This document shows positions 32,986 through 39,816 of a DNA stretch of 64,000 nt, piece by piece (the first letter of the stretch is position 1; every line of letters begins with the position of its first letter). The stretch covers positions 3,907,001 through 3,971,000 of the forward strand of contig NZ_JAUSZH010000001.1 of NCBI RefSeq assembly GCF_030817355.1, written 5' to 3'. Source of the stretch: Streptomyces sp. V1I1 (GTDB lineage: Bacteria > Actinomycetota > Actinomycetes > Streptomycetales > Streptomycetaceae). A program made the translations under genes and the position numbers. The notes under the pieces were generated by a model that did no database searches, was not told the origin of the DNA, and saw nothing but the letters and a program-made list of their open reading frames with translations.

Positions 32986-35421
32986 TCAGGGCTCGCGCGG
33001 TGGCATGACGACCTCGGCCCACACCTGCTTGCCGCCGCTGAGCGGCACGGAGCCGTACGACGCCGACACCGCCTCGACCAGCAGGATCCCCCGGCCGCCG
33101 GTCGCCTCCCAGTCCATACTCGCCGGTTTGACGGGCGCGCGCGGTGATGTGTCGCTCACCGCCACCCGTAGCCGGTCCCCGGCCAGCATGAGGTCGAGGC
33201 GCACCGGGCCCTGGGTGTGCACCAGGGCATTGGTGACCAGCTCGGAGACGGTCAGCAGGACCGTGTCCGACTGCTCCATCACGCGTTCGTCCGTCGCGCG
33301 CCAGGAGCGCAGAGTACGGGAGGTGAAACGGCGCGCGTGCGCGACCGCGTCGGGCAGCCTCCACACCGTCCAGCCCGCCCGGAGCGGCCGGACTCCCAGC
33401 CCGTCGTAGCGCAGGAGCAGCAGCGCCACGTCGTCGTCGCGCCGGTTGACGCCGCCGAGCAGCTCATCGGCCATCCGCCCGGCGTCGGACGGGTCGGCGG
33501 TGGAGAGCGCGTCGCAGACACGGCGCATGCCGTCATCCAGGTGAAGGCTCGATGACTCGACCAGGCCGTCCGTCAGCAGGGCGAGAACCGCGCCGGGAGC
33601 CAGTGCGACCGCGGTCATCGGGAACTGGGCCCCCGCGAGCACGCCCAGCGGAGGCCCGCCTTCGACCTCCACCTCCCGGGTGACGCCTTCCGGGGCACGC
33701 AGCAACGGCGGCAGGTGCCCGGCCCGGACGCACCAGGCATTGCCCTCCTCCATGTCGATGGCGACATAGCAGCAGGTGGCGAAGAGGTCGGTCTCCATGC
33801 CGACAAGAAGGTGATTTGCGCGGGAGACGACCACGTCGGGCGGGTGGCCCTCCACGGCGTAGGCCCTGATCGCCGTACGCATCTGGCCCATGATCGTCGC
33901 GGCGACGGCGTTGTGCCCCTGTACGTCCCCGACGACCAGCGCCACATGGTTCTCGGACAGCGGGATCACGTCGTACCAGTCGCCACCCACCTCGAGTCCC
34001 ACCGTCGCGGGCAGATAGCGGGCGACGGCCACCGCGCCGGGCAGCCGCGGAAGCTTGCGCGGCAGCAGGCTGCGCTGAAGCGTCGTGGCGAGCTCGTGCT
34101 CGGCGTCGAACGCACGGGCGCGCACCAGGGCCTGCCCGACCAGGCCGGCGGTCGCGGTGAGCATGGACCGTTCCTCGGGGCCGAACGCGTGCGGCTCGTC
34201 CCAGCCGACCAGGCACCCGCCGACCACCCGGCCTTCGGCCGGGATCGGCAGGACGGCGAGGCCGCCGGGGCCGATGCCGAGGAGGCCCGGTTCGAGGTCG
34301 GAGCCCGCCGTCCACAGGCTCGCGCGGCCCTCGCGCAGCGCGGCCTCCAGCGTGGGCAGGGCGTAGGCGGGCGCATCGGGCCACTCGGACCGCCATTCGG
34401 ACCGCCAGAGCTCCGGCCAGGCATCGGGTTCCGGCGGGTCGAGGACCGTGACCACCAGCCGGTCACCCTCGAGTTCGGCGAGAGCCACCCGATCGGCTCC
34501 CAGCGGGTCGCGCAGGGCGGCGACCACGGCCCTGCTGACGTCCCGGACGGTCATCGCACCGGCCAGGGCGACGGACAGTTGCTGCACCCTGGAGACCTCG
34601 TCCGCGCTGGGCCGCAGATGCGAGGCGTCGGCGACCACGCCGAGCACCCGCTCCGGCTTGCCTGCGCCGTCCGCCAGCACCCGGCACCGCAGGCGCAGCC
34701 AGCGCAGCTCGCCGGTGGGGCGGCGGACACGGAATTCGAGGTCCCGGCCGCCGGATGTCATATGGCCCGGCTCGACGATGGACATGAGCGCGGGCAGGTC
34801 GTCAGGAACGGTGTGCGCCAGCAGGGTCTCGACACGTCCGTCGAATTCGTCCCGGGGGATGTCGACGAGGTCGAGCACCCGGTCGTCCGCTTCGATCTGC
34901 CCGCTGCTGAGGACCAGGGTGAACGAGCCGACACGGAGGCGTTCCAGGGCAGGGCCGAGTACCGGCCGACGCCCCGTACGGCCGATTGCGTGACTGTTCG
35001 GTTCGCCGGTCGCTTCGAGCCATGCGGCGACCTGGTCGGCGTAGAGCTCCAGAAAGTTGCGCCGTTCGGCGTCGAAGCCGTTGCCCACGTCGTCCACGAC
35101 GACCAGGCAGCCCAGCGGAGTGCCGTTCGCTCCGAGCGGCAGTGCGCCCAGCGAGATGTCGGCGGGCAGCGTCTGCTCAGGGGCCTCACCGGGGTTCTCG
35201 CCGTACGCGGCGAGCCCTTCCCCGTTCAACCACAGGGCGCGGCCGGTGCGGAAGGCTTCCACGACGGGTGCATGACCGGACAGGGGATAGGAGGACGACA
35301 GCCCGTACATGGCACCGGAATCTCCGACCCATTCCGCCAGTCGCAGACTGTCGTCCCTCTTGCCCAGCACATAGACAGCGGCCAGCACCGCCCCGCCGAA
35401 TACCCGGATCTTCTCTCTCAC
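32986..35421 (-). CDS. Multi-domain sensor phosphatase (GAF-PAS-GAF-SpoIIE-HATPase)
   Basis: An 811-residue soluble protein. Order of domains: GAF (about 1-140), PAS-like (about 160-275; FRVRRPTGELRWLRLRCRV), second GAF (about 290-450), SpoIIE/PP2C (about 470-680; GLEVGGDWYDVIPL, VGDVQGHNA, LTDGLVES, DDDVALLLLR) and a C-terminal RsbW-like histidine-kinase-type ATPase (VSELVTNALVHTQGP, GRGILLVEAV). Phosphatase and anti-sigma kinase modules on one chain are typical of Streptomyces general-stress or developmental switches. The start is GTG 35421. It is convergent with the deiminase. Confidence 0.87.
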   Translation of the reverse strand: MREKIRVFGGAVLAAVYVLGKRDDSLRLAEWVGDSGAMYGLSSSYPLSGHAPVVEAFRTGRALWLNGEGLAAYGENPGEAPEQTLPADISLGALPLGANGTPLGCLVVVDDVGNGFDAERRNFLELYADQVAAWLEATGEPNSHAIGRTGRRPVLGPALERLRVGSFTLVLSSGQIEADDRVLDLVDIPRDEFDGRVETLLAHTVPDDLPALMSIVEPGHMTSGGRDLEFRVRRPTGELRWLRLRCRVLADGAGKPERVLGVVADASHLRPSADEVSRVQQLSVALAGAMTVRDVSRAVVAALRDPLGADRVALAELEGDRLVVTVLDPPEPDAWPELWRSEWRSEWPDAPAYALPTLEAALREGRASLWTAGSDLEPGLLGIGPGGLAVLPIPAEGRVVGGCLVGWDEPHAFGPEERSMLTATAGLVGQALVRARAFDAEHELATTLQRSLLPRKLPRLPGAVAVARYLPATVGLEVGGDWYDVIPLSENHVALVVGDVQGHNAVAATIMGQMRTAIRAYAVEGHPPDVVVSRANHLLVGMETDLFATCCYVAIDMEEGNAWCVRAGHLPPLLRAPEGVTREVEVEGGPPLGVLAGAQFPMTAVALAPGAVLALLTDGLVESSSLHLDDGMRRVCDALSTADPSDAGRMADELLGGVNRRDDDVALLLLRYDGLGVRPLRAGWTVWRLPDAVAHARRFTSRTLRSWRATDERVMEQSDTVLLTVSELVTNALVHTQGPVRLDLMLAGDRLRVAVSDTSPRAPVKPASMDWEATGGRGILLVEAVSASYGSVPLSGGKQVWAEVVMPPREP

Positions 35422-35442
35422 GGCTCGCAGCGCCCCCGTAGC

Positions 35443-35484
35443 CGGGAGTGGGCACGGTCTGCCCGGGAGTGGGCACGGTCTGCT
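35443..35484. repeat. Two tandem copies of a 21-bp unit upstream of the sensor phosphatase
   Basis: The 20 bases cgggagtgggcacggtctgc are followed by c or t and repeated with a 21-bp period at 35443 and 35464, just upstream of the GTG at 35421. Two-turn spacing could suit a regulator; no known site was recognised. Confidence 0.6.
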
Positions 35485-35701
35485 CGGATCACCGGGTGCA
35501 ACCGTGGCTGGATAACGCCACGCCTCATCATCCCTCGCCTCCGACCAGTCTTCGCCGGCCGAGTCGCCCTCCGAGGTGGCCCACCCACCTCGTCATGCGT
35601 ATGGGACCAGTCGTATCCAGCGTAGGGAAGGCTGGGGCCGCGTGCGGGCTTCTACGGTGGTTCCGCCGATCTCGGCCCTCCGAGACGGGTGGAGACCGGG
35701 A

Positions 35702-36739
35702 TCAACCGGTCCCGCCGGCAGGCCAGAACGTGACCGTGGCGGCGGTCGCGACGGCGACGGCCGCCAGACGCCGGTAGTCGACGGTGTCCGGAGTGTCGGT
35801 CGGCCGGTGGTAATTGCGGTTCCGGAAGTTCGCCGTGCTGGTGAGCATCAGGGCCGGAATCCCCGCGTTCCAGAAGGCCGCGTGGTCACTTCGGTCGAGA
35901 TGGCTCACCGGCGGCACCGCGAGGCCGACGAGCGCGCCCAGCAGGCCGTCCGGTCGCGGGTCGCGCAGGGTGACGACGGGCAGTGGGGGCTCGGCGGCGC
36001 CCGCCGCCCGGCGCCACAGGGAGGCCGCCGCCGCCGTCGAGCGCCGGTGGACGACGAGGGTGAAGTCGCCCCGTTGCCCGGCCGAGCGGACCGCGGCGGC
36101 CACGCGGGGGAAGGCCACGCCGAACCCGGCGGGCAGCAGCTGGGTTCCGGGCTCGTCCGCGAAGAAGCCGACCGACTCGAGGCAGATCATGCCCGTGACC
36201 TGCCGGGTACGGCCCGGCCGCCGGGCGGCGAACCGGGAACCGATCATCCCCAGCTCCTCCATGTCGAAGAACATGAGGGTGACCGCGGGCGGTCGCGGCA
36301 GCCCGCCGAGGAGGCGCGCGATCTCCAGCAGCGCGGCGACGCCGGAGGCGTTGTCGTCGGCGCCGGGGCAGCCGGCGACGGTGTCCAGGTGCGCTCCGAC
36401 CACCACCGTGGGGCGATCGTCGTCTCCCGGCAGCCCGGCCACGAGGTTCGCGCCGGTCAGCCGCCGGTGCATGCGGAGTGTGAGTGCGAGCGCCCGATGG
36501 CCGTGGCGGTCGGTGGAGCCCAGTCGCCACCGTACGTCGAAGGGCCGGCGCTCGGTCCGCCAGCCCGCGGCGGCCAGTTCACTCGTCACATGGGCCTCGG
36601 CGCGCAGCATGGCTTCGGGGGCGCGGGTGCGGCTGCGCGGGCGGTCGGCGAGGTACTCCACGTCATGGCGCAGGCGCAGGGGGTCGGCCCGCCGGGTCAG
36701 CTCACGTACAAGCGCGGGTACGTCGGGGGCGAGGTCCAT
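35702..36739 (-). CDS. M28-family zinc peptidase
   Basis: The 345-residue protein has the M28 metal ligands in VVVGAHLDTVAGCPGADDN (His and bridging Asp), FFDMEELGMIGSR (catalytic Glu-Glu) and HLDRSDHAAFW and NYHRPTDTPD near the end. M28 enzymes are co-catalytic zinc aminopeptidases or carboxypeptidases; many Streptomyces members are secreted, but no signal peptide is visible here, so this one is probably intracellular. The ATG at 36739 is preceded by GAAGGCGG about 10 bases upstream. Confidence 0.83.
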   Translation of the reverse strand: MDLAPDVPALVRELTRRADPLRLRHDVEYLADRPRSRTRAPEAMLRAEAHVTSELAAAGWRTERRPFDVRWRLGSTDRHGHRALALTLRMHRRLTGANLVAGLPGDDDRPTVVVGAHLDTVAGCPGADDNASGVAALLEIARLLGGLPRPPAVTLMFFDMEELGMIGSRFAARRPGRTRQVTGMICLESVGFFADEPGTQLLPAGFGVAFPRVAAAVRSAGQRGDFTLVVHRRSTAAAASLWRRAAGAAEPPLPVVTLRDPRPDGLLGALVGLAVPPVSHLDRSDHAAFWNAGIPALMLTSTANFRNRNYHRPTDTPDTVDYRRLAAVAVATAATVTFWPAGGTG

Positions 36740-36894
36740 GGCACGGGTTCACCGCCTTCGCATCCGTCGGTGCTGAACAGCTCGGTGCACAGCAGCCGAG
36801 TCCCGTTGAGGGCTCGGGCCCACTGGGTGGCCGCCGCGCGGGCCGCGGCCACGGACCACTGCGCCGACGGACGGTCCACCCAGTCTGCCGCCAT
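36697..36894 (-). CDS. Possible small hypothetical protein
   Basis: A 65-residue frame from ATG 36894 that ends inside the start of the M28 gene. Its first 50 residues (MAADWVDRPSAQWSVAAARA onward) look protein-like, but it has no clear ribosome binding site and no family was recognised. Confidence 0.25.
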   Translation of the reverse strand: MAADWVDRPSAQWSVAAARAAATQWARALNGTRLLCTELFSTDGCEGGEPVPWTSPPTYPRLYVS

Positions 36895-36993
36895 GGCAGA
36901 CGTGGACGCGCCCGGCGCGCATCAGTCCGGTACCGGCGGCGTGCAGGTCGCCCTGGTGACCACGGAGCTGCTGCGGGGCTGAATCGCTTCCGC

Positions 36994-37074
36994 GTCCACC
37001 TCGTCCACCTCGTCCACCTCGTCCACCTCGTCCACCTCGTCCACCTCGTCCGCCTCGTCCGCCTCGTCCGCCTC
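36994..37074. repeat. Nine tandem copies of a 9-bp unit
   Basis: Six GTCCACCTC units (36994-37047) are followed by three GTCCGCCTC units (37048-37074), with no spacers. It lies between the divergent M28 and PP2C genes, 75 bases before the PP2C start. It stays open in all frames, but neighbouring sequence does not look coding. Confidence 0.95.
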
Positions 37075-37149
37075 CTCCGCGCGGGCGTCGGCGGCGTAAC
37101 AATGGTGGTGAGGGGCACGCCTGCCGTTGCCGAGAGGCGGGACATTCCG

Positions 37150-37890
37150 GTGCCGTACATAGCAGTGACTGCGTTGAGCCACGTCGGGCTGATCCGCGAG
37201 CACAACGAGGACAGCCTCGTCGTCGGACCGTGGACGCTGTGCGGCACCGTGACCGAGAATCCTCAAACGCTGCTGTTTCCTATCGGCACACCGCTTGTCG
37301 TCGCGGTCGCCGACGGGCTCGGCGGGCAGCCGGCCGGCGAAGTGGCCAGTGCCCTGGTGGTCCGCCAACTCGCCTCGCTCGGCCCTTCGTTGGACGACGA
37401 GGAAGCCGTCAGTGACGCCCTGGACCTCTGCAATCACGCGGTGTACTCGGCCGCTCGCGACCATCCTGAGCTGGTCACCATGGGGACCACGGTCGCGGGT
37501 GCCGTCGTCCTGACGGAGTCGCTGCTGACGTTCAACGTCGGCGACAGCAAGGTGTTCGACGCGGCTCAGAAGGGGCTTCGCCAGGTGAGCGTGGACGACA
37601 GCCCGCCGCTGCGGCCGGGACAGCGCACCACGTCAGCGGTCACACAGACGCTCGGCGGCAGCCACACGTTCAACGCGATCACGCCCCATGTGGCGGCCTC
37701 GGCGCTGTCGGTCGGCGATCGCTACTTGGTGTGCACCGACGGGCTGACCGACCCGGTGCCTGAGGATGAGCTCGACGGCCTGCTGCGGGTGCACGACGAC
37801 GGCAGGGCCGCCTTCGAGTTGTGGAAGGCGGCGATCGCGGCCGGAGGGCCGGACAACATCACGTTCGCGCTGGTACGCATCGCCGAGTAG
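37150..37890 (+). CDS. Stp1-like PP2C protein phosphatase
   Basis: The 246-residue protein shows the PP2C metal motifs LIREHNEDS, VADGLGGQPAGEVAS, MGTTVAG, NVGDSKVF, VCTDGLTDPV and GGPDNITF in order. It would remove phosphate from Ser/Thr residues phosphorylated by Hanks-type kinases. GTG 37150 has GAGGCGGG eight bases upstream; a start at ATG 37102 would add 16 residues without similarity. It ends 31 bases before the convergent PspAB gene. The tandem 9-bp repeat array lies in its upstream region and may affect its expression. Confidence 0.87.
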   Translation: MPYIAVTALSHVGLIREHNEDSLVVGPWTLCGTVTENPQTLLFPIGTPLVVAVADGLGGQPAGEVASALVVRQLASLGPSLDDEEAVSDALDLCNHAVYSAARDHPELVTMGTTVAGAVVLTESLLTFNVGDSKVFDAAQKGLRQVSVDDSPPLRPGQRTTSAVTQTLGGSHTFNAITPHVAASALSVGDRYLVCTDGLTDPVPEDELDGLLRVHDDGRAAFELWKAAIAAGGPDNITFALVRIAE

Positions 37891-37921
37891 AGCCTTTACG
37901 TGTGGTCTCAGCAGGACTCGG

Positions 37922-38542
37922 CTACAGATCCGTCGTGGGGACGTGGCCCGTCCCGCCCAGCCCCGGCGCTCCCCACACCGGGAACCACCGGGCCAGGTCC
38001 GTCTCGATGCGCAGGTCGTCCGTGAGCAGCGCCCTCGCCTGGAGTTCCAGGGCGTTGTCGCGCTTCTCCGTCGTTCCGGGGAGCGGCGCGAAGGGGTAGA
38101 AGGTGCCGCGTTTGTAGAGGTAGACCAGCGCCAGCGCGCGATCCCCGGTGGCCTCGCGGAAGGCGATCAGGGAGCAGAGCAGCTGCGGGCCGAAACCGGC
38201 GTCCTCGAGGAGGGTGTTGACCGCGTGCAGGTCGTTGACCAGGGAGGCCGTGTCGCCGGCGGATTGGCGGGCGAGGAGCCAGGTGTAGCCGTACGTGTCC
38301 TGGCTGAACTCGACCGGGATGCCGCCGCGGCCGGTGTCCGCGTCCAGCAACTCCCTTACGTCCTCCTGGAGTTGGGCGAAGACCCCGCCCTCGACGCTGG
38401 CGAAGCACACCGAGCCGACACCGGTCGGGGTGAATCCGGCGCCCGCCTGCAGGGTGATCGCGGCGGCGGGCAGGCCGAAGAGCTGGTCGAGGTCGGGGCG
38501 TACCGGCTTGCTGCGGCCGAGGATGGTGTCGAGGAGTCCCAC
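37922..38542 (-). CDS. pspAB: PspA-associated protein PspAB
   Basis: A 206-residue soluble protein starting MGLLDTILGRSKPVRPDLDQ, with YGYTWLLARQ and LVNDLHAVNTLLEDAGFGPQ, characteristic of the actinobacterial PspAB family encoded next to htpX and often pspA. Its exact role is unknown; genetic context ties it to envelope-stress handling. GTG 38542 is chosen with TGAGG eight bases upstream. The htpX gene ends 128 bases upstream on the same strand; the space is filled by an 18-bp tandem repeat. No pspA gene is in the window. Confidence 0.82.
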   Translation of the reverse strand: MGLLDTILGRSKPVRPDLDQLFGLPAAAITLQAGAGFTPTGVGSVCFASVEGGVFAQLQEDVRELLDADTGRGGIPVEFSQDTYGYTWLLARQSAGDTASLVNDLHAVNTLLEDAGFGPQLLCSLIAFREATGDRALALVYLYKRGTFYPFAPLPGTTEKRDNALELQARALLTDDLRIETDLARWFPVWGAPGLGGTGHVPTTDL

Positions 38543-38552
38543 GAATGAACCT

Positions 38553-38678
38553 CAGTTCGTCGTCACGGGTCAGTTCGTCGTCACGGGTCAGTTCGTCGTC
38601 ACGGGTCAGTTCGTCGTCACGGGTCAGTTCGTCGTCACGGGTCAGTTCGTCGTCACGGGTCAGTTCGTCGTCACGGGC
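38553..38678. repeat. Seven tandem copies of an 18-bp unit between htpX and pspAB
   Basis: The plus-strand unit cagttcgtcgtcacgggt repeats seven times without spacers; only the last base of the seventh copy differs. The htpX stop codon (38671-38673) lies in the copy nearest htpX. On the coding strand each junction spells GTGACGACGAACTGA, a four-codon start-to-stop frame. Confidence 0.97.
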
Positions 38679-39606
38679 GGCCGAGCTGCGCCGAGATCCT
38701 GCCCAGCTGGTCCAGGCGCTGCTCCAGCGTCGGGTGCGAGGAGAGCAGCCTGCTCAGGCTCTCCTTGGAGGAGAAGGCCGGCGCGAACCAGAAGGCGTTG
38801 AACGGCTCAGCCTTGCGCAGGTCCCGCGTCGGGATCGTCGCCATCTCGCCGGTCACCTTGGTGAGCGCGGAGGCGAGCGCGGAGGGGCGGCCGGTCAGCA
38901 TCGCGGCGGCGCGGTCGGCGGAGAGCTCGCGGTAGCGGGAGAGCAGCCGGGTCAGCAGGAAGCTGAGCACGTACACAGCCGCGCTGACCACGGGTATCAG
39001 CAGCATGGCGATCGCGGCGTTGGGGTCGCGGCTGCTGTCCGGCCGGCCGAAGCCGCCCCAGACCGCGACACGGGTCATCACGCCCGCGAGGACGCCGAGG
39101 AACGACGCGATGGTCATCACGGCGACATCGCGGTGGGCGACGTGCGACAGCTCGTGCGCGAGGACGCCCTCCAGTTCCTCCGGCTCCAGGCGGCGCAGCA
39201 GGCCGGTGGTGGCGCACACCAGGGCGGTTTTCTCGTTACGGCCGACGGCGAAGGCGTTCGGCACATCACTGTCGGCGATCGCGACGCGCGGCTTGGGCAT
39301 GTCGGCGAGGGCGCAGATACGGTCGACGGCGCCGTGCAGCTCCGGCGCCTGCTCCGGGGTGACCTCGCGGGCGCCCATGCTGAAGGCCGCGATGCGGTCG
39401 CTGAACCAGAACTGAACGATGAACAGCCCGCCCGCGATCACCAGGATGATCGGCCACGAGCCGCGCAGAACGGCCAGCAGCACACCCACGAAGACCACGT
39501 AGACCAGCCCGATCAGGAACATCGTCGTCACCATGCGTGTGGTGAGTCCCCGATCCGGGGCGTAGCGGGACCGGGGCCCCTTACCCACCGTCGTCCGACC
39601 GGCCAT
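38671..39606 (-). CDS. htpX: HtpX-like membrane zinc metalloprotease
   Basis: The 311-residue protein has four hydrophobic segments (two near residues 27-65, two at about 160-210), and the zinc motif HELSHVAHRD at about 149-158 with a downstream SRYRELSADRAAA glutamate ligand. HtpX degrades misfolded membrane proteins on the cytoplasmic side. ATG 39606 has GGAGGG seven to eight bases upstream; an upstream in-frame ATG at 39669 is less likely. Its companion pspAB follows, separated by tandem repeats, so the two are probably co-transcribed. Confidence 0.9.
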   Translation of the reverse strand: MAGRTTVGKGPRSRYAPDRGLTTRMVTTMFLIGLVYVVFVGVLLAVLRGSWPIILVIAGGLFIVQFWFSDRIAAFSMGAREVTPEQAPELHGAVDRICALADMPKPRVAIADSDVPNAFAVGRNEKTALVCATTGLLRRLEPEELEGVLAHELSHVAHRDVAVMTIASFLGVLAGVMTRVAVWGGFGRPDSSRDPNAAIAMLLIPVVSAAVYVLSFLLTRLLSRYRELSADRAAAMLTGRPSALASALTKVTGEMATIPTRDLRKAEPFNAFWFAPAFSSKESLSRLLSSHPTLEQRLDQLGRISAQLGRP

Positions 39607-39656
39607 GTGATCACCCTCCAGACGGAGCCCTGCCGCCGTGTTTCTCCCTTCAGTGT

Positions 39657-39690
39657 GCCCCTTTCGCACCTATATCCGGGATAAAGGGGC
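39657..39690. promoter_or_regulatory. Inverted repeat in the htpX/alpha-galactosidase divergent region
   Basis: GCCCCTTT at 39657-39664 pairs exactly with AAAGGGGC at 39683-39690 around an AT-richer centre (ctatat). It is 51 bases upstream of htpX and could be an operator or a leader hairpin. Confidence 0.4.
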
Positions 39691-39816
39691 CTGGGCTGCC
39701 TCGTCCCGGCGGTGCGTGCGCGATGTCTTGACATGGACCTGGCGTGGCGCTGAGATGTGGTGGCTTTCGTTCGTCCCCGTTTGTTTGTGCGCCAATCACC
39801 CCCCTCGGAGCCGCAC

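Noticed and set aside
36484..37149. Extending the PP2C protein upstream through the HLV/RLV repeats coded by the 9-bp array
   Set aside because: The extension is low-complexity, partly antisense to M28, and a good ribosome binding site lies before GTG 37150.
36994..38678. CRISPR array
   Set aside because: The 9-bp and 18-bp repeats have no unique spacers and no cas genes are present.
38545..39684. A plus-strand protein with SSSSRV repeats
   Set aside because: It is the 18-bp array followed by antisense htpX.
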